From assembly GCF_900104555.1 (NCBI RefSeq), contig NZ_FNJU01000001.1, forward strand, positions 62,001 through 126,000: 64,000 bases of DNA. Reading direction: 5' to 3'. The translations under genes were made by a program, and so were the position numbers. The DNA comes from Litchfieldia salsa (lineage in GTDB: Bacteria > Bacillota > Bacilli > Bacillales > Bacillaceae_L). Within the stretch, counting starts at the first letter, position 1; the number at the start of each line of letters is the position of its first letter. The notes below the pieces were generated by a model. It searched no databases. It was not told the origin of the DNA and saw nothing but the letters and a program-made list of their open reading frames with translations. This document shows, in pieces, positions 1 through 9,667 of the stretch.

Positions 1-199
1 ACAATGTTGATTTGTTAGGATTTCTTACTAACAAAAAAATTTCATAATTTTTAAACACGGCTTAAAGCCTTGATGCATCTAGGTATTGAACTGATACGTT
101 ATAATTAAGTTCAGGAAATAATTTCTGAAAAAATCCTATTTGATCGAGGTGAATTTTTGAAAATTTCATGAAGGAAATGGTAAGTCTTGGAGTTAAAGT

Positions 200-235
200 A
201 AAAAATAAAAAAACCTTTCTTCAATTGAAGAAAGG
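200..235 (-). terminator. Intrinsic terminator after tRNA-Arg
   Basis: A 22-nt near-perfect palindrome (CCTTTCTTC/GAAGAAAGG, 214-235) is followed on the minus strand by a T-rich run (213-200). It lies 16 nt beyond the tRNA 3' end. Confidence 0.8.
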
Positions 236-251
236 ATAGTGTATGTATGAA

Positions 252-328
252 TGGCGTCCCAGGAGAGATTCGAACTCCCGACCGTACGCTTAGAAGGCGT
301 ATGCTCTATCCGGCTGAGCTACTGGGAC
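252..328 (-). tRNA. tRNA-Arg(UCU)
   Basis: The minus strand folds as a 77-nt cloverleaf. The acceptor stem pairs GTCCCAG with CTGGGAC, followed by discriminator G and an encoded CCA. The T loop has GTTCGAATC and the anticodon loop reads CTTCTAA, giving anticodon UCU, which decodes AGA. It has its own terminator just downstream. The 250 bases further left, to the window edge, show no convincing gene. Confidence 0.97.
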
Positions 329-458
329 ATTTTATGTTTTTATTTTCGCGTTGTTCCCTTAGCGACTTTTTAATTATATAAGCTTAACAACATAAAGTCA
401 ACACTATTTGTAAACTTTTTTTAAAAATATAAAAAACCCGATAATGTGTTGATTTTAT

Positions 459-522
459 TGAGGTTGAAGCCCTTTATAGATCAGTGTTCCCGGTCTGAAA
501 AGGGCATATTAAGTAATCCTCA
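459..522 (-). other. Nested inverted repeat downstream of ysnB (possible structured 3' RNA)
   Basis: Three nested complementary arms are visible: TGAGG (459-463) with CCTCA (518-522), GCCCTTT (469-475) with AAAGGGC (499-505), and TCAG (481-484) with CTGA (495-498). The element begins 15 nt after the ysnB stop. No clear T-run follows on either side, so it is not a textbook terminator. It may be a 3'-UTR structure or a small RNA; I do not recognise the family. Confidence 0.4.
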
Positions 523-536
523 CACAAAAAATAGCA

Positions 537-1049
537 TTATTCTAACTTAAAATCAGCTGCTAATGTATCAATCAAAGTTCCGTCAAGCTCAAAAAAATCT
601 ACTTTCAGGCTATTATCATTCATCTCAAGTATGGCATATGTTCGTTCTTTTCTCATCCTAGGCAAACGTATACTCCCTGGATTAATAAATAATATTCCGT
701 CGATTACCTCAGCCCCTGCTACGTGGGAATGGCCAAAACAAACAATAGTTGCCCCCAGTTCTTCTGCACGATATTTCAGATTCAATAAGGTCATCTTACA
801 ATTATAAAGATGTCCATGTGTAACAAACACCGTTCGATTACCAAAGGATTCTGTAATGTCTTCTGGAAAGTTTCGATCAAAATCACAATTTCCTCTTACT
901 TTTGAAAATCCCTTTAATGGTTCAGAAGTATACTCTAATTCTGAATCACCACAATGAATCATTAAGTTAACTTGCTTTTGGTGACGCTCTTTGATCATAT
1001 TCACTTCATTAGTGAAACCATGACTATCACTTACTATTAATGCTTTCAT
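537..1049 (-). CDS. ysnB: YfcE/YsnB-type metallophosphoesterase
   Basis: About 170 residues of the calcineurin-like phosphoesterase superfamily, YfcE/MJ0936 branch. Metal-binding motifs are visible in order: SDSHG near the N-terminus, HCGDSE, RGNCD, VTHGH and GHSH, ending with a FINPGS motif typical of the family. These proteins are small cytosolic phosphodiesterases; the physiological substrate of the Bacillus member is not settled. An upstream in-frame TTG (1055) lies only 3 nt from the GAAGG ribosome site, so the ATG at 1049 (9-nt spacing) is preferred. It follows the XTP pyrophosphatase gene by about 60 nt, as in B. subtilis ysnA-ysnB, and is probably cotranscribed with rph. Confidence 0.9.
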   Translation of the reverse strand: MKALIVSDSHGFTNEVNMIKERHQKQVNLMIHCGDSELEYTSEPLKGFSKVRGNCDFDRNFPEDITESFGNRTVFVTHGHLYNCKMTLLNLKYRAEELGATIVCFGHSHVAGAEVIDGILFINPGSIRLPRMRKERTYAILEMNDNSLKVDFFELDGTLIDTLAADFKLE

Positions 1050-1110
1050 CCACAAAAACCTTCTTTACTTAAGTTTCCTACTATACATCTCTCAGTTGTT
1101 TTCTTAGGTA

Positions 1111-1707
1111 TTAGTTAAACAAATCATTTATCGTTACTTGTAGTTTTTTTAATGCATTTGCACGATGACTAATCTTATTTTTCTCTTCACTCGATAGCTC
1201 TGCCATTGTTTTGTTTTGTTCAGGAATGTAGAAGATAGGGTCATATCCGAATCCATTCTTCCCTTCTGGCTTAGTCGTTATAACCCCTTCACATGTACCC
1301 TCAACTACATATGTTTCCTGATTTGGAACGGTTACTGAAAGTGCACAGTGAAATCTAGCTGTTCGTTTATCCTGTGGAACACCTTCGAGCCGGTCTAATA
1401 CTTTTTCAATATTTGATCCATCATTTTTTTCCTCTCCTGCATACCTCGCGGAATATATGCCAGGTTCACCATTAAGAGCATCAATTGATAATCCAGAATC
1501 ATCTGCAATTACGATACGATTAAATAATGTTGAGATTTGTTGAGATTTTAACTTTGCATTTTCAGCGAACGTTTCCCCAGTTTCCTCAACATCTGTTATT
1601 TCGGGGTAATCCAAAAGTGATTTAACAACAAATCCTTTTGTCTTAAAAAGCTGCTCAAAATCCTTTACTTTCCCTTTATTCTTTGTCGCAATTATAATCT
1701 CTTTCAT
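1111..1707 (-). CDS. ysnA: dITP/XTP pyrophosphatase (RdgB/HAM1 family)
   Basis: 198 residues, the usual family length. It hydrolyses non-canonical purine nucleotides (dITP, XTP) to monophosphates so they are not incorporated into DNA or RNA. Recognisable family signatures are the N-terminal ATKNKGKVKDF nucleotide-binding stretch, the ADDSGL motif near residue 68 with its catalytic Asp, the GEPGIYSARY segment, and the C-terminal GYDPIF and SHRANAL motifs. It starts 11 nt downstream of the rph stop with its own ribosome site, so translation is probably closely linked to rph. Confidence 0.95.
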   Translation of the reverse strand: MKEIIIATKNKGKVKDFEQLFKTKGFVVKSLLDYPEITDVEETGETFAENAKLKSQQISTLFNRIVIADDSGLSIDALNGEPGIYSARYAGEEKNDGSNIEKVLDRLEGVPQDKRTARFHCALSVTVPNQETYVVEGTCEGVITTKPEGKNGFGYDPIFYIPEQNKTMAELSSEEKNKISHRANALKKLQVTINDLFN

Positions 1708-1718
1708 GCCATCACCCT

Positions 1719-2465
1719 CTATTTATTAGCACTGATGAAATTCACCAAATCCCCTAGTGCTTCTTTTTGCTTTGTAACGATTTCAGCAATACCTTTTTCT
1801 CCTAAGTCTATCATTTGATCCAATTGGGCCCGTGAAAAGGTTGCTTCTTCACCGGTACCTTGAATTTCTACAAGATTACCTGTACCTGTCATCACAATAT
1901 TCATATCTACAGCAGCTTTAGAATCCTCAATATAATTTAAATCTAAAATCGCGCCATGCTCTTCATCAATCCCAACAGAAATCGCTGCTAAGTAATTTTC
2001 TATGGGAAACTTTGAAATCTTTTGTGTATGATGTAATTTTCCACACGCTAGGACAAGCGCAACAAATGCACCGGTAATAGAAGCAGTTCGAGTCCCACCA
2101 TCTGCCTGAATCACATCACAGTCTATCCAGATTGTTCTTTCTCCTAGATCCTCTAATTTTACGATTGAGCGAAGAGCACGTCCAATTAGACGTTGAATTT
2201 CCATTGTTCTTCCAGTAACCTTACCCTTACTTGATTCACGTATATTCCTCTGTTCAGTTGCTCTTGGAAGCATAGAGTACTCCGCATTAATCCAGCCTTT
2301 ACCTTGTCCACGCATAAAAGGAGGGATCCGCTCTTCGATACTTGCATTGCAAATTACCTTTGTATCTCCGACATTCACTAATACAGAACCTTCAGGGTGT
2401 TTAACATAATTTATTTCAAAATGGATGGGTCTAAGCTCATCTTTTTTTCTTCCATCAACTCGCAT
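1719..2465 (-). CDS. rph: Ribonuclease PH
   Basis: 248 residues. It is a phosphorolytic 3'-5' exoribonuclease that trims tRNA 3' ends. The whole length matches the single-domain RNase PH fold: [13 protein letters not shown] at the N-terminus, the [19 protein letters not shown] region, [15 protein letters not shown], and the phosphate-binding [18 protein letters not shown] segment. It sits between gerM (upstream) and the XTP pyrophosphatase gene, the conserved Bacillus order. Confidence 0.97.
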   Translation of the reverse strand: MRVDGRKKDELRPIHFEINYVKHPEGSVLVNVGDTKVICNASIEERIPPFMRGQGKGWINAEYSMLPRATEQRNIRESSKGKVTGRTMEIQRLIGRALRSIVKLEDLGERTIWIDCDVIQADGGTRTASITGAFVALVLACGKLHHTQKISKFPIENYLAAISVGIDEEHGAILDLNYIEDSKAAVDMNIVMTGTGNLVEIQGTGEEATFSRAQLDQMIDLGEKGIAEIVTKQKEALGDLVNFISANK

Positions 2466-2510
2466 ACCATTCTCCTATCTTTGATTTTTTTGGTTCCTAC
2501 AATAATAAAG

Positions 2511-2539
2511 AAGAGGTGGGCTATTATAGCCTACCTCTT
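2511..2539 (-). terminator. Hairpin between gerM and rph
   Basis: AAGAGGT-GGGCTA and TAGCC-TACCTCTT arms form a GC-containing stem around a 3-nt loop just after the gerM stop. On the minus strand it is followed by CTTTATTATTG, only a weak T-run, so it could be a partial terminator or attenuator ahead of rph. Confidence 0.5.
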
Positions 2540-2574
2540 TACCTTTACTTATAGTATATCAAATATGAAATTGA

Positions 2575-3648
2575 TTAAAAACTACCAGTATTGACTTTTT
2601 CTGGGCGATTTACAGGCTCAGAAACTGATGTACCAGCTTCATTTACAATTCCTTTTTCACCTTCAACCGTAATCGATACACTTTCGATCCCAGTTTGCTC
2701 TGTAAGTGATAATACAATCGTATTTAATACATGTGTTGAAATCATCTTTTCTTCAAAGCTTCCAAAGATTGCCTCATTAAAATCAAGTGTTACTTTTCCA
2801 TCTGCATAGGATGAACCTAACAATTCTACTTCTCCATGAATATCATTAAATAAATTTCCTGCTAAACCAGGTCCTTTTATCAATTCATTCACAGCTGCGA
2901 CTACATTATCTTTCTCCGCTGTATCTATTCTTTTCGTAATTGGAACATAATACTCATTTCCATCACTTTCAGCAATAAAATAAACAGTTAGTGGTTTTGT
3001 GCTTGTGATGTCAGCTACATCTGAGTTGTCAATATTTATTCCATTTGCACGACTTAACTTTTCTGTAATCGGAGTACCATTTACAGGCATCTCTTCTAAC
3101 TTATGACCATTTACGCTAATTTCTACATCTTCAATATTTTCAAACTGAGTTAATGTCCAAGTAATGGCTTCTAAAATCTTCTGCTCATCCTCTGCTTTAT
3201 ACTCTGTAAATTCTTTTGAAAAGTCAACAAGTACTGTTGTCCCTTCCATATTTACAGACACCTCAGTATCACGTGGAATTACCGCTCTGAAGCCAGTTGG
3301 TAGAATCTCACTGACAGGTCCTCCATCAACAAGGTATTCCACTACTTGTTTTGCTACCCCATCTGTTTTAGGAAGGTCGACCGCTTGAGAAACAACATAA
3401 CCATTTGCATCGATTAAGTACAATTCTCTAGAAATCGTTTCTTGTGCGGCTTCTTCATCATTCGTTACATCAGTGTTTCCTTCTGTTTTTTCTTGATCAA
3501 CTGTTTCTACATCATCTGTATAGGACTCATTTTGCGGGGGATCGATCTCCTCCATTGTTTGATCTCCACCAAACAATCCACATCCTGAGAGTAAGACAGA
3601 AGATGCGATTACCGTTGAAGCTATTGTATATTTTGTTTTATTACGCAT
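2575..3648 (-). CDS. gerM: Spore germination lipoprotein GerM
   Basis: 357 residues. The N-terminus is a lipoprotein signal: basic start, hydrophobic stretch, then lipobox LSGC at about residues 20-23. After an acidic, low-complexity linker (residues 30-70) come two GerMN-type repeats (about 80-195 and 215-345), each with the VVDFSKEF- or LDFNEAIF-like signature. GerM takes part in spore germination and, in sporulating cells, in the mother-cell/forespore channel complex. Its position between racE/murI and rph is the B. subtilis arrangement. A family-A palindromic element separates it from murI. Confidence 0.92.
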   Translation of the reverse strand: MRNKTKYTIASTVIASSVLLSGCGLFGGDQTMEEIDPPQNESYTDDVETVDQEKTEGNTDVTNDEEAAQETISRELYLIDANGYVVSQAVDLPKTDGVAKQVVEYLVDGGPVSEILPTGFRAVIPRDTEVSVNMEGTTVLVDFSKEFTEYKAEDEQKILEAITWTLTQFENIEDVEISVNGHKLEEMPVNGTPITEKLSRANGINIDNSDVADITSTKPLTVYFIAESDGNEYYVPITKRIDTAEKDNVVAAVNELIKGPGLAGNLFNDIHGEVELLGSSYADGKVTLDFNEAIFGSFEEKMISTHVLNTIVLSLTEQTGIESVSITVEGEKGIVNEAGTSVSEPVNRPEKVNTGSF

Positions 3649-3804
3649 ACATATTCCCTCCTAAGCAAGTTTGTACTAATATGTATACGAGCTATTTTTG
3701 TTTTTTAGACCAACTTTCAATTTATTTAGGACAAATCCTTTTTTATTGCATTTATAATTACTTAACTTTAACAAGTAAACTTTATTGCCAATTAACTTAT
3801 TTAG

Positions 3805-3933
3805 GTTGATCTGCACTCCAGGTGTGTGCTTTCCGCGGGGCAGGTGATGAGCCTCCTCAGAGCGATGCTCCTGCGGGGGTCTCATTCTCCCTGCACATCC
3901 CGCAGGAGTCACACATCTTCCGTTCCAATCAAC
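3805..3933. repeat. Family A palindromic element, copy A1
   Basis: A GC-rich island of about 129 bp in AT-rich surroundings with termini GTTGAT/ATCAAC. Inside are the motifs GGTGTGTGC, GAGCCTCCTC, GCTCCTGCGGGG, GTCTCA and CCCGCAGGAG, shared with the copies at 45.6 and 47.8 kb. Short open frames crossing it are artefacts of its GC content. Confidence 0.85.
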
Positions 3934-3954
3934 GAACTATACCTATTAAAAATG

Positions 3955-3999
3955 CAAAAAATCTACTGCTCTCTCTTTGGTAAGAAAGCCAGTAGATTT
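3955..3999 (-). terminator. Terminator of murI
   Basis: AATCTACTG (3960-3968) pairs with CAGTAGATT (3990-3998). The minus-strand 3' side runs into TTTTTTGCATTT. It lies immediately after the murI stop. Confidence 0.8.
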
Positions 4000-4003
4000 A
4001 GAT

Positions 4004-4798
4004 TTACAGAATAACAGATTTTATATTATTAATTGGTTGTTCGAACCATTTGCTTGCAATTTTGTGAAAAATTTCTTTATCACCTGTAGTTAAAAACAGA
4101 TGATCTTTTGGTTCATGTGTTTCGTTTAATATAGAGCTATACGAAAGAATTGTACTTACCTCTCTTGCGGTTTCATCCCCAGAACAGATTAACTTGATTT
4201 GTCCTCCTAAATAATCCTGGATTGTTTCACGTAATAAAGGATAGTGAGTACAACCCAATATTAAGGTATCTAGTTTCTTTGCCTTAAGTATTACTAATGA
4301 TTCCGCAACCACTTTGGCCGCTTCCTCTCCTTCGTATTCTCCACTTTCTACAAGAGGTACAAATTTAGGACATGCAAGGCTCTCTACGTTAATTCTTCGG
4401 TTAATTGCTTTTAAGGCTTGCTCATATGCACCACTATTTATGGTGCCTACAGTACCAATCACACCTACATGCTTATTTTGGGTGATTTTTAAAGCTGTTC
4501 TGGCACCAGGATTAATAACCCCAACCACTGGGATACTTAGCTCATTTTGTATTTCTTCCATTACAAATGCCGTGGCGGTATTACAAGCAATTACTAGCAT
4601 TTTTATATCATAAGACAATAAATAGTTCGTCAATTCCCATGTGAATTGACGAACCTCTGATTTTGGTCTTGGTCCATATGGACATCTTGCTGTATCACCT
4701 AAGTATATAATTTCTTCATTTGGTAATTGTCTCATAATCTCTTTAGCTACAGTTAAACCACCAACACCAGAGTCAATTACTCCAATTGGTCTATCCAA
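4004..4798 (-). CDS. racE: Glutamate racemase
   Basis: 264 residues. It converts L- to D-glutamate for peptidoglycan (and poly-gamma-glutamate in some bacilli). The family signature is complete: N-terminal [17 protein letters not shown] with the first catalytic region, [10 protein letters not shown] with catalytic Cys near residue 74, and LGCTHYPLL with the second catalytic Cys near residue 185. It lies 9 nt after the MarR regulator gene, the same arrangement as ysmB-racE in B. subtilis, so the two are probably cotranscribed. The symbol racE or murI is equally valid. Confidence 0.95.
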   Translation of the reverse strand: MDRPIGVIDSGVGGLTVAKEIMRQLPNEEIIYLGDTARCPYGPRPKSEVRQFTWELTNYLLSYDIKMLVIACNTATAFVMEEIQNELSIPVVGVINPGARTALKITQNKHVGVIGTVGTINSGAYEQALKAINRRINVESLACPKFVPLVESGEYEGEEAAKVVAESLVILKAKKLDTLILGCTHYPLLRETIQDYLGGQIKLICSGDETAREVSTILSYSSILNETHEPKDHLFLTTGDKEIFHKIASKWFEQPINNIKSVIL

Positions 4799-4807
4799 GA
4801 AATCCCC

Positions 4808-5266
4808 TCATTCTTCCTTCATTTCATGATGTAATTTTGATAGGTATTTTTCAAACAGTTGAATATCCTCTTTGCTAAAATCAGTTAACACATCAGAAAG
4901 GTAGTCTTGTCGTTTTTTAATAACTTCTTCAATAATGCGCTCTCCTTCTTCAAGTAGATGAATTCTAACAACACGTCGATCATTCGGATCCTTAACTCTC
5001 ATGACAAGAGTGTTTTTCTCCATACGGTCGACTAAATCTGTCGTAGTACTGCATGCTAAGTACATTTTATTAGATAATTCTCCAATTGTCATGTCTCCAT
5101 CTTCTAACAACCACTGTAGAGCTATGAATTGAGGAGGTGTAATTGTATAATTACTTAGAATTTCTCGACCTTTTTGCTTAATAATAGCAGAAATATAACG
5201 CAATGATTTCTCGATATCTGCAACGACTTTTTTGTCATTTAATATTGTTTCTTCTTGTATCGACAT
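4808..5266 (-). CDS. ysmB: MarR-family transcriptional regulator (YsmB-like)
   Basis: 152 residues with the MarR winged helix: ILSNYTITPPQFIALQWLL, then the recognition helix region MTIGELSNKMYLACSTTTDLVDRMEKNTLVMRVKDPNDRRVVRIHL, including the conserved DRR wing. The target genes are unknown. The ATG at 5266 has an AGGAG site 8 nt upstream; the in-frame GTG 9 nt earlier would overlap that site. It precedes racE by 9 nt. A 15-bp inverted repeat about 90 nt upstream could be an autoregulatory operator. Confidence 0.88.
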   Translation of the reverse strand: MSIQEETILNDKKVVADIEKSLRYISAIIKQKGREILSNYTITPPQFIALQWLLEDGDMTIGELSNKMYLACSTTTDLVDRMEKNTLVMRVKDPNDRRVVRIHLLEEGERIIEEVIKKRQDYLSDVLTDFSKEDIQLFEKYLSKLHHEMKEE

Positions 5267-5356
5267 AGCAACCACTCCTAGTTAAAAAATTCTTCTTTTG
5301 ATGACGTAAGATCCGATGATTAGTACACCCAAGTTGAACGCAACTCACAATCTATT

Positions 5357-5371
5357 AATTGATCAACAATT
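5357..5371. promoter_or_regulatory. Possible MarR operator
   Basis: AATTG-ATCAA-CAATT, an inverted repeat with 5-bp arms, lies upstream of the MarR gene. MarR proteins often bind TTG-N5-CAA-like palindromes in their own promoters. I could not place a convincing -10/-35 pair beside it. Confidence 0.3.
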
Positions 5372-5652
5372 GATGTGGAAGCCTCTCATGTGAAAAAAAA
5401 TTAAATTCACGCCACTTTAATCAGGAGTAAAGAGAGTTTCACTTATCCAATAGGTATATTTACTTTTTAATCTGACCCTAGTTAAGTAATAATGACAAGT
5501 AAATAGATATATTATCTTATATTTTCTACTTTTTTCAACAAAATTGCAAGTTTTGTTTTCCTTCTCAAAAATAGTTTGTCTTACCACAACTCCCTTTGCA
5601 TAGCCCTAGTGTCAAAAACCAGCCATCATTGAAAAGGCACTATAAATAAGCA
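5372..5652. other. AT-rich intergenic region without a visible gene
   Basis: It separates the MarR gene from the gerE terminator. No ORF with a ribosome site, no tRNA and no clear repeat is visible here. Confidence 0.5.
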
Positions 5653-5682
5653 ACCGACTAGCCTAGAAAAAGGATAGTCGGT
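5653..5682 (-). terminator. Hairpin downstream of gerE
   Basis: ACCGACTA pairs perfectly with TAGTCGGT across a 14-nt loop, 9 nt after the gerE stop. The following T-run is poor (TGCTTATTTAT). Confidence 0.55.
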
Positions 5683-5690
5683 ATAATTGC

Positions 5691-5915
5691 TTAAAGTTCA
5701 AGTTCTCCCATACGAAGGAGCTCTACAACTGCCTGAGAACGCCCCTTAACTCCCAGCTTTTGCATTGCATTCGATATGTGATTACGAACAGTTTTTTCGC
5801 TTATGAACAAATCACTTGCGATTTCTTTTGTTGTTTTGTCTTGGACAAGTAATTCGAACACTTCTCTTTCTCTTTTTGTTAGTAATGGTTTAGGTTGAAA
5901 TTCTTTCTCCTTCAA
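5691..5915 (-). CDS. gerE: Late mother-cell sporulation regulator GerE
   Basis: 74 residues, the full length of GerE, a small LuxR-type DNA-binding protein that modulates sigma-K-dependent coat genes. The helix-turn-helix LTKREREVFELLVQDKTTKEIA and SEKTVRNHISNAMQKLGVKGRSQAV is complete. The start is TTG with GGAGG 10 nt upstream, as in B. subtilis. It is monocistronic: a hairpin follows and a sigma-K-like promoter precedes it. In B. subtilis the upstream neighbour is ysmA; here that place holds glpK-glpD. Confidence 0.97.
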   Translation of the reverse strand: MKEKEFQPKPLLTKREREVFELLVQDKTTKEIASDLFISEKTVRNHISNAMQKLGVKGRSQAVVELLRMGELEL

Positions 5916-5979
5916 GTATTGTAACCCTCCTTGCTAAGGTCCGAGCTGAACTACTGGATGGGTATATATTTAGTCAACA

Positions 5980-6007
5980 TATAGTATGTAGCTACCGCTA
6001 CTACTGT
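5980..6007 (-). promoter_or_regulatory. Sigma-K-type promoter of gerE
   Basis: On the minus strand CATACTATA fits the sigma-K -10 consensus CATANNNTA, with AC 17 nt upstream as the minimal -35. It lies about 65 nt before the gerE start, and gerE is known to be transcribed by sigma-K RNA polymerase. Confidence 0.6.
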
Positions 6008-6163
6008 GACTGAAATCAAACACTTTCGGTAACTTATTTATAGTACCTCCAAGTAAAATCAATTCCCTCGGTCACTAAGATTCATCGCTACATGTATTGA
6101 TATCATATTTAATCTTTAAGGAAATGTGACAAATCTTTAGGAAATCTAATTATTTAATTTATA

Positions 6164-6199
6164 ACAAAAAAAGCATGAATCCCTAATAACGATTCATGC
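6164..6199 (-). terminator. Terminator of glpD
   Basis: GCATGAAT (6173-6180) and ATTCATGC (6192-6199) form a stem followed on the minus strand by TTTTTTTGTT. It lies about 55 nt after the glpD stop. Confidence 0.85.
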
Positions 6200-6252
6200 C
6201 TAATAAACGATTATTCTAACAAACAACTTATTTTTTAAACTCACCACTCCCA

Positions 6253-7929
6253 TCACCTGATGTTTATTCGTTTATCCATTTTCTGAGTTAAAGCTGCTAG
6301 CTCTAAAGCCTTTTCTAATTCGCTTTCATAACATTGCTTTGTTTCTCTTGACCACTTGTAATATGACACCATATAACGTATCACAGGTTGTTTCCATTTT
6401 TGAACCCATTCATAATCGAAATAGATGGCTCCTGTTCTCCTTATAAAAAAGTCCACTGGTTTTATTGTCATTTCACATTCAATCGAATACCTAATCATCG
6501 CTATTATATATGGGGGCATTCCCACACCTCGTATTTTAGGTACTTCATCCATCATTCTTATAATTTCTGTTATATTGGAACCATACAAACGAACAAGCTT
6601 CATAGCAACCTCTTTATCAAGATTAAACTCGACCAATTTTGTGACTTGTTCCGTTTGGAAAGCGTTAAACCCTTGTGATCCTCCTACGTCACCGCCTGAT
6701 ATTGCCAAGTTCTTTGTTTGAGAGCGCTTGTTTATAATTTTAATCTCATCTTTAGATAATGACGCAAGTTGGTCAACCACCATTTCCGCCATTTTTCTGT
6801 ATCCTGTTAACTTTCCTCCAGCAATCGTAATTAATCCTGAGTCTGATTTCCAGATCTCATCTTTTCTTGAGATTTCTGAAGGATCCTTTCCTTCCTCATG
6901 GATCAGTGGACGAAGTCCTGCCCAACTCGACTCAACCTCATCCTCACTAAGGCGAATGCTAGGAAACATATCATGGATCGTTTGAAGCAAATATGTGCAA
7001 TCTTCTTTTGTAACAGTTGGAGTAGAGATATCCTCTTTGTAAAAAGTATCTGTTGTTCCTACGTAAGTCTTACCATCCCTTGGAATCGCAAATACCATTC
7101 GACCATCCTTCGTATCATAATAGATTGCTTGTTTTAACGGAAAGTTTTTCTGATCAATAACAATGTGAACACCTTTCGTTAATCTTAACGTTTTCTTACG
7201 TAAGGATTGGTCTTGCTCTCTCAAAGCATCTCCCCATGGACCTGTTGCATTAACTACATTCTTTCCGTATACTGCGTATTGCTCTTGAGTCAACATGTCA
7301 ATTACATTTACCCCTTTTACCTTCCCATTTTCATAAATTAAGGACTCTACCTTTGTATAATTTAGTGCAGTTACCCCCTTCTCGACACTTTTTTTTATCA
7401 CTTCAATCGTGAGTCTTGCATCATCTGTACGATATTCAACATAATATCCTCCACCCAATAGTCCTTCACGCTTTATAAGTGGAGCCTTTTCAATCGTTTC
7501 TTTTACACTTAGCATCTTCCTTCGTTCTGTTTTCTTCACACCAGCTAAAAAATCATAAACTCTTAACCCAATAGATGTTGTAAATTTACCAAAACTACCA
7601 CCCTTATGAATAGGTAATAACATCCACTCCGGGGATGTAACATGTGGACCATTTTCATAAACAATTGCTCTTTCTTTCCCTACCTCTGATACTAGTTTAA
7701 TTTCGAATTGTTTAAGATATCGCAATCCACCATGAATGAGTTTTGTGGATCGACTTGATGTTCCTTCTGCAAAGTCTTGCATATCGAACAATACGGTTTC
7801 GAATCCTCTTGTCGTTGCATCTAATGCAATTCCTGCACCTGTAATCCCACCGCCTATAATGAGTAGATCAATTTCTTTTTTTTGAATGGATTTGATGATC
7901 TCTGAACGTTTTTTTCCCGAGAAATTCAT
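6253..7929 (-). CDS. glpD: Aerobic glycerol-3-phosphate dehydrogenase
   Basis: 558 residues. This FAD-dependent, membrane-associated enzyme oxidises sn-glycerol-3-phosphate to dihydroxyacetone phosphate and feeds electrons to quinone. The N-terminal dinucleotide fold DLLIIGGGITGAGIALDA is followed by the GlpD signature GTSSRSTKLIHGGLRYL; AGGKLTGYRKMAE lies in the C-terminal half. A longer frame opens 15 codons earlier, but AGGAGGG is 6 nt from the ATG at 7929, which sets the start. It is the second gene of a glpK-glpD operon, with a hairpin in the intergenic gap that could allow GlpP-type antitermination. Confidence 0.97.
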   Translation of the reverse strand: MNFSGKKRSEIIKSIQKKEIDLLIIGGGITGAGIALDATTRGFETVLFDMQDFAEGTSSRSTKLIHGGLRYLKQFEIKLVSEVGKERAIVYENGPHVTSPEWMLLPIHKGGSFGKFTTSIGLRVYDFLAGVKKTERRKMLSVKETIEKAPLIKREGLLGGGYYVEYRTDDARLTIEVIKKSVEKGVTALNYTKVESLIYENGKVKGVNVIDMLTQEQYAVYGKNVVNATGPWGDALREQDQSLRKKTLRLTKGVHIVIDQKNFPLKQAIYYDTKDGRMVFAIPRDGKTYVGTTDTFYKEDISTPTVTKEDCTYLLQTIHDMFPSIRLSEDEVESSWAGLRPLIHEEGKDPSEISRKDEIWKSDSGLITIAGGKLTGYRKMAEMVVDQLASLSKDEIKIINKRSQTKNLAISGGDVGGSQGFNAFQTEQVTKLVEFNLDKEVAMKLVRLYGSNITEIIRMMDEVPKIRGVGMPPYIIAMIRYSIECEMTIKPVDFFIRRTGAIYFDYEWVQKWKQPVIRYMVSYYKWSRETKQCYESELEKALELAALTQKMDKRINIR

Positions 7930-7957
7930 ATCAATCCCTCCTATTGTAGAAATGAAA

Positions 7958-8002
7958 GAGACCACAAATGACATATTTTTTTCTAGAATGTCGTGTGGCC
8001 TC
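7958..8002 (-). promoter_or_regulatory. Possible antitermination hairpin between glpK and glpD
   Basis: On the minus strand GAGGCCACACGACAT and ATGTC-ATT-TGTGGTCTC form an imperfect long stem, followed by TTTCATTTCT just before the glpD ribosome site. In B. subtilis, GlpP acts on a leader terminator upstream of glpD. The position fits such a role, but GlpP itself is not in this window. Confidence 0.45.
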
Positions 8003-8010
8003 GTTATTCT

Positions 8011-9525
<1,515 letters not shown>

Positions 9526-9539
9526 TTAAATCGTTTCTA

Positions 9540-9553
9540 TGATAACGCTTTTA
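9540..9553 (-). promoter_or_regulatory. cre-like CcpA site upstream of glpK
   Basis: The minus-strand sequence TAAAAGCGTTATCA differs at one position (second base) from the cre consensus TGWNANCGNTNWCA. It lies about 40 nt before the glpK start. Carbon catabolite repression of glycerol use is established for bacilli. Confidence 0.6.
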
Positions 9554-9606
9554 TTTCCAATTCAATTCTACATATACTCTATGAGTCATTATACTTAGAA
9601 TAGTAT

Positions 9607-9641
9607 AAAAAAACGCTCGGTTCAATAAAATGAAACCGAGC
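9607..9641 (-). terminator. Terminator of sdhCAB
   Basis: GCTCGGTTTCA and the opposing GAACCGAGC arms form a strong stem followed on the minus strand by GTTTTTTTATA. It lies 27 nt after the sdhB stop. Confidence 0.9.
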
Positions 9642-9667
9642 ATTTTCTATACTATTTATATGATTTA

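Noticed and set aside
168-239. A 23-codon frame starting ATG with GGTG-like sequence upstream, left of the tRNA
   Set aside because: It runs through the tRNA terminator hairpin on the other strand, has no good ribosome site and only chance length.
2575-3648. Possible frameshift or degeneration of gerM because of the low-complexity linker
   Set aside because: The frame is continuous with lipobox and both GerMN repeats, and length is near normal.
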